Assembly (NCBI GenBank): GCA_036013505.1
Contig: CP107851.1
Span: forward strand, 372,001 to 436,000
Direction: 5' to 3'
Length of the DNA: 64,000 nucleotides
Source of the DNA: Streptomyces sp. NBC_00510
Lineage (GTDB): Bacteria; Actinomycetota; Actinomycetes; Streptomycetales; Streptomycetaceae
The position numbers and the translations under genes were made by a program. The notes under the pieces are model-generated. The model saw nothing but the letters and a program-made list of their open reading frames with translations, did not search any database and was not told where the DNA came from. Shown piece after piece: positions 18,508 through 26,367 of this stretch; position 1 is the stretch's first letter; the number at the start of each line of letters is the position of its first letter.

Positions 18508-19368
18508 TCATTCATCCGCGTTGTCGAGCCGGCTACGTACGCGAGCCAGGACCCGGGCCAGCAGGCGGGACACGTGCATCTGGCTAACCCCGAGAGCGGC
18601 ACCTATCTGGGCCTGCGTCAGCTCCTGGCCGAACCTCATCTGCAGCAGCCGCCGGTCCCGGTCACTGAGCCTGGCGATGAGCGGCCGGAGAGCGACGAGG
18701 TTCACCACCCCGTCCAACGCGGGGTACACGGCACCGAAACAGTCCGCGTAGCTCCCGTTCTCCTCGTCGTCGGAGTCGAGGGCGATGTCCAGGGAACCCG
18801 CCGTGTAGCCGTTGGCTGCGATGATGCCCTGGCGTATTTCGCCCTCCCCCACGCCCATGTGCGCCGCGAGTTCGGCGGCCGTGGGGTCCCGGCCGAGTGT
18901 CTGGGTCAACGTGTCGACTGCTTTCGCCAGCTCGATCCGCAGTTCCTGCAGACGGCGTGGCACGTGGACGGCCCAGCTGGTGTCGCGGAAGTAGCGCCTG
19001 ATCTCGCCGAGAATGCAGGGTATGGCGAAGGCGGTGAACTCGACGCCGCGCGTCAGGTCGAAGCGGTCGATGGCTTTGATCAGCCCGATCGTCCCGACCT
19101 GGACGATGTCCTCCATCTCCTCCCCGCGGCTGCTGAACCTCGAGGCGACGAAGCGCACCAGCGAGAGGTTGAGCTCGATGAGCGTGTTCCTCACGTACTG
19201 GTACTCGGCGGTCCCCTCCTCGAACACATCCATCCGGCTGAGGAACGCCTTCGATAACTGCCGGGCGTCACCCGGCGCGACTTTCGTCGCGTCTTCCAGC
19301 GCACGACTGCGTGCGTGGTCCGCCGTGACTCGCGGAGCTGTTCGGTCCGCCCGGTTTAACGTCGTCAT
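18508..19368 (-). CDS. RNA polymerase sigma factor, SigB/SigF/SigG type
   Basis: The 286-residue product has region 2 (LVRFVASRFSSRGEEMEDIV, GTIGLIKAIDRFDLTRGVEF, then TAFAIPCILGEIRRYFRDTS), region 3 (LTQTLGRDPTAAELAAHMGV) and region 4 with its helix-turn-helix (LTQAQIGAALGVSQMHVSRL). It belongs to the stress/sporulation group controlled by anti-sigma kinases and STAS antagonists; candidate partners are at 23315 and 25609. The start at 19368 has an upstream GGGAGG; no anti-sigma gene is directly adjacent. Confidence 0.95.
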   Translation of the reverse strand: MTTLNRADRTAPRVTADHARSRALEDATKVAPGDARQLSKAFLSRMDVFEEGTAEYQYVRNTLIELNLSLVRFVASRFSSRGEEMEDIVQVGTIGLIKAIDRFDLTRGVEFTAFAIPCILGEIRRYFRDTSWAVHVPRRLQELRIELAKAVDTLTQTLGRDPTAAELAAHMGVGEGEIRQGIIAANGYTAGSLDIALDSDDEENGSYADCFGAVYPALDGVVNLVALRPLIARLSDRDRRLLQMRFGQELTQAQIGAALGVSQMHVSRLLARVLARVRSRLDNADE

Positions 19369-19583
19369 GTGCCCCGCCCTCCCTGGTGTCCTGCCCCACA
19401 GACGCCCTTCGGCTACCCCGGGACGGCTGCCCCAAGCCGACACTCAGAGGCGATGCCGCCGCGGTTCGCGGTTCGGGGGCCGGTTCCATGGTCGGCCCGT
19501 CGGCCCGTTGCCGGCGCTGACCGGGAGGGTGACTCCGCCGCTTTTCCGGGACGCAGCTTTTAACCGGAGGTAGGTAGAGCCGC

Positions 19584-20008
19584 ATGAAAGCACTCGTGAT
19601 CAACTGCACTCTCAAACGGTCGCCGCAGCCGTCCAATACCTACGCCCTGGCGAAGGTGGTGGCGGACCAGCTCGCTGCCTACGGCGTGGACATCGACTGC
19701 GTTCGCGCCGTGGACCTCGATATCAAGCCGGGCGTGACCAGCGACGAAGGCGCCGGAGACGCGTGGCCCGAGATCCACGAGAAGCTGCTGTCCTCGGAGA
19801 TCCTCATCGTGGCCTCCCCCACGTGGCTGGGCAGGCCCTCGTCGATCGCCCAGCGCGTGCTGGAGCGCATGGACGCCATGATGTCCGAGACGGACGATCG
19901 TGGCCGCCCGGTCGCCTACAACCGGGTGGCCGGTGTGGTGGTGACCGGTAACGAGGACGGCGCACACCACGTCATCAGCGAGATCTCCGGGGCGCTGGCC
20001 CGACCTGG
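19584..20008 (+). pseudogene. Flavodoxin/NAD(P)H-dependent reductase-like protein, C-terminus lost
   Basis: The first 140 residues are well conserved for a flavodoxin-fold family: MKALVINCTLKRSPQPSNTY, ILIVASPTWLGRPSSIAQRV and LERMDAMMSETDDRGRPVAY then RVAGVVVTGNEDGAHHVISE. After ISGALA (about 20008) the protein turns into an Arg/Pro-rich tail. The expected continuation, with a 'PGQAWTYW..GPGPGP' motif, lies just downstream on the opposite strand. A ribosome site (GGAGGTAGG) precedes the ATG. Confidence 0.7.
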
Positions 20009-20115
20009 GGTACACCATAGTCGGGGCCGGCCCCGGGGCCGAGGTGCCAGTACGTCCAGGCCTGGCCCGGGATCCGGCTGCGCTCCCCGATTCCCACCGC
20101 GACTGCACAGTACGG
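20009..20115 (-). pseudogene. Inverted C-terminal piece of the flavodoxin-like gene
   Basis: Read on the minus strand this interval gives VGIGERSRIPGQAWTYWHLG then PGAGPDYG, the segment that should follow ISGAL in the plus-strand gene ending at 20008. The simplest reading is a local inversion inside the gene; an independent partial copy in opposite orientation is an alternative. Confidence 0.5.
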
Positions 20116-20361
20116 ATCACGGTGGTGGTGTCTGAGCCAGCGGCACACCGGTGGCACTCCTGGGGCGGGAGGATGCTGCCGAGTGCTGCCGCCGGCGTGC
20201 TGACGGCAACCGTCTTCGGCGGCGGTCGGCCCGACGAATGATTCGCTTTCGAGCGGGCGGTCCCCGCAACCGAATGTGTGTCGATCATCGACCTGGCGGT
20301 GCGGCTTCCCCGCTGGCCGGAGGCGGTGTAGCCGCCAGAACGGGGGTAGCCGCCCTTTAGG

Positions 20362-20411
20362 GTCCCCTGCCCGGCCCCAAGTGATCCCATCAACCGGGTC
20401 AGGCAGGGGAC
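20362..20411. terminator. Inverted repeat directly after orphan copy 3
   Basis: GTCCCCTGCC (20362-20371) pairs perfectly with GGCAGGGGAC (20402-20411), with a further CCCGG/CCGGG pairing inside. It abuts the stop codon of the minus-strand orphan gene, so a terminator role is likely although no T-run is present. Confidence 0.5.
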
Positions 20412-20615
20412 TCACCATATTGTCGGGCCTGCGCTGTGCCAGTCGAACAGCTCGTCGTCCAGATAGATCGAGTCGGGATCGAGGCCCGCACGCCGCAGGA
20501 ACTCCATCAGGTCCCGAAGGTCGTAGGCGATGCCGAGGTCCTGGCAGTCCAGGCACACGCGCCGACCGCCACCCTCAGAAGGCGGCGGATACACGACCAC
20601 CCGATGCCGCTCCAT
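20412..20615 (-). CDS. Small orphan protein, copy 3 of 4
   Basis: The 67-residue product reads HRVVVYPPPSEGGGRRVCLD, DLGIAYDLRDLMEFLRRAGL, DDELFDWHSAGPTIW. It keeps the VVYPP, GGGRRV, RDL, RRAGL and GP.W positions of copies 1 and 2 but has DWHSAGP in place of EWRG.GP, so it is the most divergent intact member. It has Cys at two positions the others lack. Function unknown. Confidence 0.75.
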   Translation of the reverse strand: MERHRVVVYPPPSEGGGRRVCLDCQDLGIAYDLRDLMEFLRRAGLDPDSIYLDDELFDWHSAGPTIW

Positions 20616-20716
20616 ACGCTCAGGATGCCTCCGCCGGAGGAGACGGCGCATCTTGCATGTGCATCCATGTCCTCCCCGACGCGTGCACCGGGCAGGCGTT
20701 GCAGCCCGCCACCGGA

Positions 20717-21157
20717 TCAGGCGTTGACGTACACCCGGGTCACGAATTCCGCGATCTGGGTGTCCGTCAGATTGCGCGCGAGGTCGGCTTCGCTGATCAT
20801 GCCGACCAGTTGGTGACCCTGCCCCGTGTCGATGACTGGCAGGCGCTTGATCTGATGCTGTTCCATCATCCGCAATGCCTCGTCGGCGCCGGCGCTCGCG
20901 TCGATCCATTGCAGGTCACCGGCAAGGGTTCCCGCCTGGACCGTTGCGGGGTCGATGCCCTCTGCGTCGCACTGGATGACGATGTCGCGGTCGGTGATCA
21001 GGCCCGTGAGTTTGTTGTCGTCCCCGCAGATGGGCAGGCATCCGACGTTCAGGTCGCGCATCATCCTTGCCGCTTCCTGAAGCGACTGATGCGCGCCGAC
21101 ACACTGGACTCCACCGGACATGATGTCCCTCGCCGTGAGCTGGTCGTTGCCCGTCAT
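20717..21157 (-). CDS. Tandem CBS-domain protein
   Basis: The 146-residue product consists of two CBS domains: residues about 8-65 (DIMSGGVQCVGAHQSLQEAA to LTGLITDRDIVIQCDAEG) and about 80-138 (WIDASAGADEALRMMEQHQI, KRLPVIDTGQGHQLVGMISE). Such stand-alone pairs bind adenine nucleotides and act as energy or stress sensors. ATG 21157 follows AAGGAG at good spacing. Confidence 0.95.
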   Translation of the reverse strand: MTGNDQLTARDIMSGGVQCVGAHQSLQEAARMMRDLNVGCLPICGDDNKLTGLITDRDIVIQCDAEGIDPATVQAGTLAGDLQWIDASAGADEALRMMEQHQIKRLPVIDTGQGHQLVGMISEADLARNLTDTQIAEFVTRVYVNA

Positions 21158-21519
21158 GCTTTTCTCCTTCGCCCGCGCAGGCGGCCTGTGCTCCAGGGCT
21201 GCACGTGCTGCGATTCTGGCTGTCGGGTGCGGTTGACAGCGGACGCTCGTGAGGCTGGTCAGAGCCATCTCGTCGATCGTTTCGTGCGCCCTGCCGTGGC
21301 TCCAAGCCCCTGCTGCAACCTGCCGTTCAACGGGAGGCGCGCTGTACGAAGGCACCCCTCTCTCCAGGATCGGCTTCGTCCCTACGGCTCGCATCTGCAG
21401 GGAGATGCCGGGGATGAGACCGTCAGCGGCACCGGATGCACCAACCTTCTGGGCGACAGCTGATCGATGGCAACGGTTCCGGGCCCGTACCGGCATCCCC
21501 TTGCGAGACGTGCGCAGGC
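21158..21519. other. Stretch without a gene
   Basis: About 360 bp between two minus-strand genes. I find no coding frame or strong repeat; it probably carries the CBS gene promoter at its left end. Confidence 0.4.
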
Positions 21520-22128
21520 CTACCTCGACGAGTGCATCAGGTGGTGCCAGTCCGGGGTAGCGGGCAAGTGAGGAGCGATCGATAGGGCCCTTTGCCACAT
21601 GCCCTGGACCTGCTGGGAGGGGCGCTGCTGTTCGTTGTGGACTGCGTTGAGGATGAGCAGCCCTCCCGTCAGAGCCGGTACCGCCCACTGCATGACGGCC
21701 AGATGTCGCTGTGCCTTGTCGGTTTCGATCGGGTGCTTGGCCGCCTTCTCCGCATCTTCGGAACGAGTGGAGGAGGCGAGCTCCAATTTCTTGCCCAAGA
21801 CGCGGCTGTAGGCCGTGGCAGCCAGTGCCGCTCCGGTCAGAACGGTTTTGGCCAAGGTGGAGGCGGCGACGCCCTGCTGGGCTACGACCCGGGCGGCATT
21901 GACCGCAAGCAAACCACTGCTGCCTACGAGGTGGGCGCCGATCGCCGAGGCATTCACCGGGGTCCACTTTGACCAGCCGGAGGCAGCGATCCGGGTGGTG
22001 GACTCCCATGTCCCACCCTCGGTCCTAGCTGCGCCGTTCAGCCCGACCGCGCCCATCAGCGAACCGCCGAACCATGCGGCCAGTCCTATGTCGTGCAAGC
22101 TGCGCAGCACGGTATTGCGTTCGGACAT
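21520..22128 (-). CDS. Multi-pass membrane protein of unknown function
   Basis: The 202-residue product (ATG 22128, GGGAG six bases before) has about four hydrophobic segments: LAAWFGGSLMGAVGLNGAA, IGAHLVGSSGLLAVNAARVV, TLAKTVLTGAALAATAYSRV and MQWAVPALTGGLLILNAVH. A charged loop with SSTRSEDAEKAAKHPIETDK lies between helices 3 and 4. This matches a Streptomyces family seen in stress-gene regions that I cannot name. Confidence 0.75.
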   Translation of the reverse strand: MSERNTVLRSLHDIGLAAWFGGSLMGAVGLNGAARTEGGTWESTTRIAASGWSKWTPVNASAIGAHLVGSSGLLAVNAARVVAQQGVAASTLAKTVLTGAALAATAYSRVLGKKLELASSTRSEDAEKAAKHPIETDKAQRHLAVMQWAVPALTGGLLILNAVHNEQQRPSQQVQGMWQRALSIAPHLPATPDWHHLMHSSR

Positions 22129-22631
22129 CGCTCGCTCCCAGGTATTGACGCAGGGCATCGACAGGTCGACAGGCCTGCCGATGCCTCCCACCGTGGCCCC
22201 CAGCGATGTCGCTTGCCATTCCGGGTGGTACAAACGGGCCATCCAAGCGCGCTCGCCCCATCTGGTGGCGTGTTGGTAGCCGCCTGCGAAACAGGACACC
22301 TTCCGTGTATGGCCACCGATGCGCTTAGCACGACCCAGCAAGGTGCGGACCTGGGCTGATCGGCGGAGCAACGGTGGCGGAGCCCCCGACCAGCAGTTTC
22401 ATTGGGCTGCGTGGTTCGGCTGCAACTCCAGCCAGTCGGCCCCCCGCCCACCGGAGCCGACGTCACAGTTGGAGTATCCCTGCCCGTGGCTAGGCAAAAC
22501 CCGAGATCTTACAACGAACATGGGCGCACGGGCGCCCGTTCGTAAAGGCGGAAACTGAGGCAGGCGGCTATGAGCGGGTACCGGCGTGGCGCTCGGTGCC
22601 GCCGCGGGCAATTAGGGAAAGGACGGTTTAC
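22129..22631. other. Divergent intergenic stretch
   Basis: About 500 bp between the divergent membrane-protein and TspO genes. No gene is supported. A minus-strand frame with VSCFAGGYQHATRWGERAWM upstream of 22128 looks mildly protein-like but has no start or family match. Confidence 0.35.
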
Positions 22632-23153
22632 ATGAGACTGATCAGCGAACGTGGCCGAGAAGGCAGGATCCGGTGGCGGCCCTATGTCGGCGCCGCTGCG
22701 GCGGTAGCCGCCGCTGCCACCATTGGCATTGCGGCAACCGACACCCGCAGCACGTGGTATCAGCGGCTGTCCAAGCCTTCCTGGCAACCACCGCCGTGGG
22801 CCTTCGGCGCCACGTGGATACCTCTGTATGCGGGCATCGCCTGGTCTGGAGGTCGAGCCTGGAGCCAGGCAGACGACGGGGAACGGATGGGGCTGGCGAC
22901 CGCGCTGGCAGTGAACCTTTCACTGAACGCCGCTTGGAGCTGGGTGTTCTTCGTCGCCCGCAGCCCACGTGCCGGATTGGCTGGGGCCCTACTACTGAAC
23001 GCCAGCAACCTTCACCGCATTCCGCGTGCAGCCCGCAGCGACCTGCACGCGGCCGCCGCGCTCATGCCCTACGCGGCATGGTCGGCTGGTACTTCACGCG
23101 GCCCGTCGGTCTTGGCCATCGGCGATCCCCCTCGCCTCAATCGCGCAGAGTGA
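22632..23153 (+). CDS. TspO/MBR family protein, C-terminus possibly altered
   Basis: The 173-residue product shows the TspO signature: WYQRLSKPSWQPPPWAFGAT, WIPLYAGIAWSGGRAW and AVNLSLNAAWSWVFFVARSP, then AGLAGALLLNASNLHRI. TspO proteins are five-helix membrane proteins binding tetrapyrroles. The last helix begins normally (AAALMPYAAWSAG) but then becomes polar (TSRGPSVLAIGDPPRLNRAE), so an indel near 23090 may have replaced the end. An AAAGGA-type site precedes the ATG. Confidence 0.8.
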   Translation: MRLISERGREGRIRWRPYVGAAAAVAAAATIGIAATDTRSTWYQRLSKPSWQPPPWAFGATWIPLYAGIAWSGGRAWSQADDGERMGLATALAVNLSLNAAWSWVFFVARSPRAGLAGALLLNASNLHRIPRAARSDLHAAAALMPYAAWSAGTSRGPSVLAIGDPPRLNRAE

Positions 23154-23237
23154 GCGAATCTGACGCACCGGAATCTTACCGCGTTGGGTAATCACGTGGG
23201 CCTACACGTGGGTTATGGGTCGGAGGGACGCTTCCCA

Positions 23238-23257
23238 CACACCACTTGAGTGGTGTG
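23238..23257. promoter_or_regulatory. Perfect inverted repeat upstream of the ATPase gene
   Basis: CACACCACT and AGTGGTGTG are separated by two bases, 55 bp before the ATPase gene start. It may be an operator or a hairpin in the leader RNA. Confidence 0.4.
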
Positions 23258-23314
23258 ACCTCTTGGAACCCGAACGGGGCGTGCTGCCCCTCGAAGGGGG
23301 AGCTGTTTCTCGTG

Positions 23315-23728
23315 ATGACGCAACCCAATGCGACCACGCAGGCGTGGGAGATGTGGTTCACGCCGTTTCCCATGACCGTCTACATCGCCCGTAGACAGGT
23401 GAGCCGGGTTCTGGCCGGCTGGGGCGTTCCCGGCGATGCGGTGGACACCGCGGTCTTGATCACCAGCGAGCTGGTCACCAACGCAATCCGGCACTGCGAC
23501 ACCGAGCACCTGGTGCGCGTCCATGTCACCGACGACGGTGCGACGTTGCTGCTGGAGGTGTCCGACCCCAGTCGCCAGCGTCCCCGTCTGGGGATCGCGC
23601 CCGCCGAGGCCGAGAGTGGCCGCGGGTTGGCGCTCGTGCGAGGGTCGGCCGCCGACTTCGGCGCCAGGGACCGTGATCCGGTCGGCAAGACCGTGTGGGC
23701 GACCGTTCCCCGGTGCCCGGCCATATGA
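23315..23728 (+). CDS. RsbW-like HATPase (anti-sigma kinase type)
   Basis: The 137-residue product is a compact GHKL ATPase: MTVYIARRQVSRVLAGWGVP, LITSELVTNAIRHCDTEHLV (N box), LLLEVSDPSRQRPRLG (G1) and AEAESGRGLALVRGSAADFG (G2), ending GKTVWATVP. Such Streptomyces ATPases act as anti-sigma or anti-antagonist kinases. Start could be GTG 23312 or ATG 23315; GGGGGAG lies upstream. The sigma factor (18508) and STAS protein (25609) are within 7 kb, so a partner-switching link is plausible but unproven. Confidence 0.85.
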   Translation: MTQPNATTQAWEMWFTPFPMTVYIARRQVSRVLAGWGVPGDAVDTAVLITSELVTNAIRHCDTEHLVRVHVTDDGATLLLEVSDPSRQRPRLGIAPAEAESGRGLALVRGSAADFGARDRDPVGKTVWATVPRCPAI

Positions 23729-23913
23729 AGCCCCGGCCCGGCAGCGTGTCTTCCCGTGCGCGCTGCCGGGCCTGTTCCATCCCTTGCCTCCTCGATTGTG
23801 AGTAGTCCGGTCACGGCAGGGGCTGCAAGGCTCTGACCTGCAGTTTTTCCGGAGAATTGCCGGAATTCGACCCTCAACGCAGGTACAATAAGGGGGAAAA
23901 CGGGAGGGGGAAC

Positions 23914-23979
23914 GCTCCCTCCCGTCCGCTCCCTCCCGTCCGCTCCCTCCCGTCCGCTCCCTCCCGTCCGCTCCCGTCC
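23914..23979. repeat. 14-bp tandem repeat, four perfect copies plus a partial
   Basis: GCTCCCTCCCGTCC is repeated exactly at 23914, 23928, 23942 and 23956, followed by a ten-base shortened unit at 23970. It sits between a TACAAT (23884-23889) and the ribosome site of the radical SAM gene, and its first copy can pair with CGGGAGGG at 23901-23908. Confidence 0.9.
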
Positions 23980-24035
23980 GGCCGCCTCGCCTCCCCGCCA
24001 GCAGCCGGACGGGAACCACCTGGAGAGGAGGAGAC

Positions 24036-24452
24036 ATGCACGACCTGATCGCCAGCGCGTTCTTGGACGGCCACCTGTTACTGCGTCCCGGCCACCCCGG
24101 CGGGGTCCGCGTGGGCGGTGCCCGCTTCAAGGAGCTGGCCAACGCGAGCCGGGGCAGCGCCATCCCGGCGTGGGCCGCCGACGCGGCCCGGCAGGCATGG
24201 GGCGTGAACCTGGCCGGCCGCACGGTGGGCCAGTCGATCCTGGTCCGCACGCCGTCCGTGTACGGGTACGTCCGGGCGTCGTACGAGATCAACCTGGGCT
24301 GCAACTTCGACTGCGAGTTCTGCTACCTCGGCGAGAAGCGGTTCGAGGGCCTGGGCTGGGAGCAGCAGAAGCGGCTGCTCGACATCATGGCCGACGCCGG
24401 CGTGCTGGCAGACTGCCAGGCTCGGACCGGCGTTCGGGGACAGCGACGCTGA
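24036..24452 (+). pseudogene. Radical SAM protein, N-terminal part only
   Basis: From ATG 24036 (GGAGAGGAGG upstream) the product reads HDLIASAFLDGHLLLRPGHP, VYGYVRASYEINLGCNFDCE and FCYLGEKRFEGLGWEQQKRL. CNFDCEFC is the Cx3Cx2C cluster motif that binds the 4Fe-4S of radical SAM enzymes. After DIMADAGVLADCQ (about 24420) the family sequence ends and the frame stops at 24452. Intact relatives are about 350-400 residues. Downstream DNA in another frame encodes a phage-like segment. Confidence 0.75.
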
Positions 24453-24702
24453 CGCCCGGGTGCTGCTGCAGGTGACATCGGTGGGTACCACTGCCGAGCA
24501 GGCGAGCCTGCAGGCCGACAAGGCCCGCCAGGCGTTCCTGGCGCGGGTGCCGGGCAGCGGTCAGTACCTCAACCCGATCACCGTGACCGGAGCGACTGTG
24601 ATCGGCCGGGAGCTGGACCGGGAGGAAGGAGCCAGTGTCGTGAGCTCCACCTACACCTACGTGCAGCGATTCGTCCTGACGGTGTCGACGCCGAACAGCT
24701 GA
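24415..24702 (+). pseudogene. C-terminal fragment of a phage-like structural protein
   Basis: The frame LGPAFGDSDADARVLLQVTS, EQASLQADKARQAFLARVPG, GATVIGRELDREEGASVVSS then TYTYVQRFVLTVSTPNS resembles the end of phage head-tail connector or tail-completion proteins. It has no start of its own and begins exactly where the radical SAM protein stops making sense, in a different frame. The last 90 bases and about 30 bases beyond the stop are repeated at 26167. Confidence 0.5.
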
Positions 24703-24738
24703 CGTCTAATCGCACCTCACGGCAGAGAGCCCTGCGCG
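24610..24738 (+). repeat. Direct repeat, copy A
   Basis: About 125 bp starting GAGCTGGACCG, covering the end of the phage-like frame and the DNA after its stop, is repeated at 26167-26294 in the same orientation with roughly 90% identity by eye. Confidence 0.85.
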
Positions 24739-24941
24739 GCGGAGGGTCTCCCGCCGCCGTGCCACACGCATGCCACGACCGGCGGGGTGCCTCGGGAACT
24801 GTGGGAATGGCGGCGCAGTATCGCGTGCGTCTGCCCAGGTGGGCGTGGTCCGGATGCTCAGCCTTCCAAACTGGGGACACAAGAATCGTCCGACCGACGC
24901 GTGAAGTAGCCTTCCCGTTTGTTCGACCATTGGAGGGTCCA

Positions 24942-25103
24942 GTGCATACCGCCGTCTTCCTGCTGCGGAGTGCGTTGGGCCTAGGTGGGGGACTGGTGGT
25001 CGCCTGGGAAGTGGACCGCCAGGCTTCGGGACCGGGCTGGAGAAAGCTGCGGCTCTTCTCCGCAATCGCGGCTTCGGTGCTCGCCGGCCTACTGGCTATC
25101 TAG
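24942..25103 (+). CDS. Small two-helix membrane protein (53 aa)
   Basis: GTG 24942 is preceded by TTGGAGGG five bases away. The product has a first hydrophobic stretch (TAVFLLRSALGLGGGLVVAW), a charged loop (EVDRQASGPGWRKLR) and a second hydrophobic stretch (LFSAIAASVLAGLLAI). It is probably a membrane hairpin. I do not recognise it. It lies between the direct repeats. Confidence 0.6.
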   Translation: MHTAVFLLRSALGLGGGLVVAWEVDRQASGPGWRKLRLFSAIAASVLAGLLAI

Positions 25104-25160
25104 AAAAGCAGCACGGCCCGCACCGCCTGAGTGTCGCTGCGTGATGTCGTCAGCTGGCCG

Positions 25161-25484
25161 TCATGGCGTCGGGGGTTCGGTGATCAGCGCCAGGAGGCCG
25201 GCGATCTCGTGGTCGGACTCGGCCGGATGGCGGAACATGGCGCCGGGGACAATCTCGTACCGGTTGCGCCGTCCCTCGCGGGACCGGACCAGGTATCCGC
25301 CGTCCTCGAGGTCGGAGACGATGCCCTGCACCGTGCGCTCCGTGAGGCCGCTGGCGAAGGCCACATCGCGGAGCCTGATGCCGGGGTCGCGGGCGATCAT
25401 GATGAGGACCCGCGCATGACTGGTGAGGAAGGTCCACTTCGGCTGGTCCCGGTCCTGTGTGCCTCCGTCCATGCCTCCCATCAT
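25161..25484 (-). CDS. Winged-helix transcriptional regulator (MarR/ArsR-like)
   Basis: The 107-residue product contains a winged helix: TSHARVLIMIARDPGIRLRD, VAFASGLTERTVQGIVSDLE (recognition helix), GGYLVRSREGRRNRYEI (wing). Start at 25484 has AAGGAG six bases upstream. An AT-rich perfect palindrome lies 28 bp upstream, a likely autoregulatory operator that could also control the divergent STAS gene. Confidence 0.85.
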   Translation of the reverse strand: MMGGMDGGTQDRDQPKWTFLTSHARVLIMIARDPGIRLRDVAFASGLTERTVQGIVSDLEDGGYLVRSREGRRNRYEIVPGAMFRHPAESDHEIAGLLALITEPPTP

Positions 25485-25511
25485 GCGCTTCTCCTTTCCG
25501 GTTTATCAACC

Positions 25512-25529
25512 CACGAAAAATATTTCGTG
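25512..25529. promoter_or_regulatory. AT-rich palindrome, candidate operator
   Basis: CACGAAA-AATA-TTTCGTG is a perfect dyad in otherwise very GC-rich DNA, between the divergent winged-helix and STAS genes. A TTGACG nearby (25536) could be a -35 element for the STAS gene. Confidence 0.6.
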
Positions 25530-25608
25530 ATTCAATTGACGTGCATCGCTGGCCTGTGCATCATCACAGGTGGCAGGAAGTCCCCTGGTGGAGCAGCGGG
25601 AGTCCACG

Positions 25609-26022
25609 ATGTCGCGGCCGGACCACACCCACGAAGACGGCGGCTCTGCCCCGGACCCCTGGGCGCTGCCCGCCTATCTGCCTCCCGGAGGCACGCGGAG
25701 CTTCGCCGACCGGGCCACGCTGCGCCTTGCCGCGCGCGGAACGGACGGAGCGGTGGCGGTGATCACCGGGGAAGTGGACGCGACTTGCGCCGCAGACCTG
25801 GAACGCTGCCTCATCGCGGCCGTGCGGGCACATCCCGAAGGCCTTGAGCTGGACCTGTCTGGCGTCACCTTCTTCGACTGCTCAGGCCTCAACGCACTGC
25901 TGGAGGCCAGGACATTCGACGGCCACGGCGGCCGCAACCTGACGATCAAAGTCATGAGCCCGCGCGTCGCGCGCGTCCTCGACCTGACCGAGACCCGGGC
26001 ATTGCTTACCCGTTGCCGCTGA
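25609..26022 (+). CDS. STAS-domain anti-sigma antagonist
   Basis: The 137-residue product has a disordered N-terminal 45 residues, then a STAS domain: DGAVAVITGEVDATCAADLE, LELDLSGVTFFDCSGLNALL with the phosphorylatable Ser in DCSGLN, and LTIKVMSPRVARVLDLTETR. ATG 25609 has GGGAG upstream. It could pair with the RsbW-like ATPase at 23315 or the SpoIIE phosphatase at 42900. Confidence 0.9.
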   Translation: MSRPDHTHEDGGSAPDPWALPAYLPPGGTRSFADRATLRLAARGTDGAVAVITGEVDATCAADLERCLIAAVRAHPEGLELDLSGVTFFDCSGLNALLEARTFDGHGGRNLTIKVMSPRVARVLDLTETRALLTRCR

Positions 26023-26166
26023 CCCCCGCCTAGCGACGCCGGCGGAAGCTGGCGCCTCGGGGCGCCGGTTGCCAAACTCGAAGGTGACCAGCCTGGCTGG
26101 TGGATACCCTGTGTCGACCACTTGTCACCATGTGTCGTCGACAGAAAGTTTGGGTGGTCTCGCGCG

Positions 26167-26294
26167 GAGCTGGACCGTAGGAAGGAGTCAGTGTCGTGAG
26201 CTCCACCTACACTTACGTACAGCGATTTGTCCTGACGGTGTCGACACCGAACAGCTGACGCCTGATCGCACCTCACCGCGGAGGCCCCTGCGCG
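26167..26294 (+). repeat. Direct repeat, copy B
   Basis: Second copy of the 24610-24738 segment, including GTGTCGTGAGCTCCACCTAC. A one-base difference near the start shifts the frame so the phage-like peptide is not encoded here. Its right end abuts the MFS remnant region. Confidence 0.85.
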
Positions 26295-26367
26295 GACGTC
26301 CGGCCAAACGGTACGGGCTGACCCTCTGGTTCGCAGTCTTGCGACCTGTTGGGGACGGGCCTCTGTA

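Noticed and set aside
23914-23979. Repeat array that might suggest CRISPR
   Set aside because: The units are 14 bp, directly adjacent with no spacers, and there are no cas genes.
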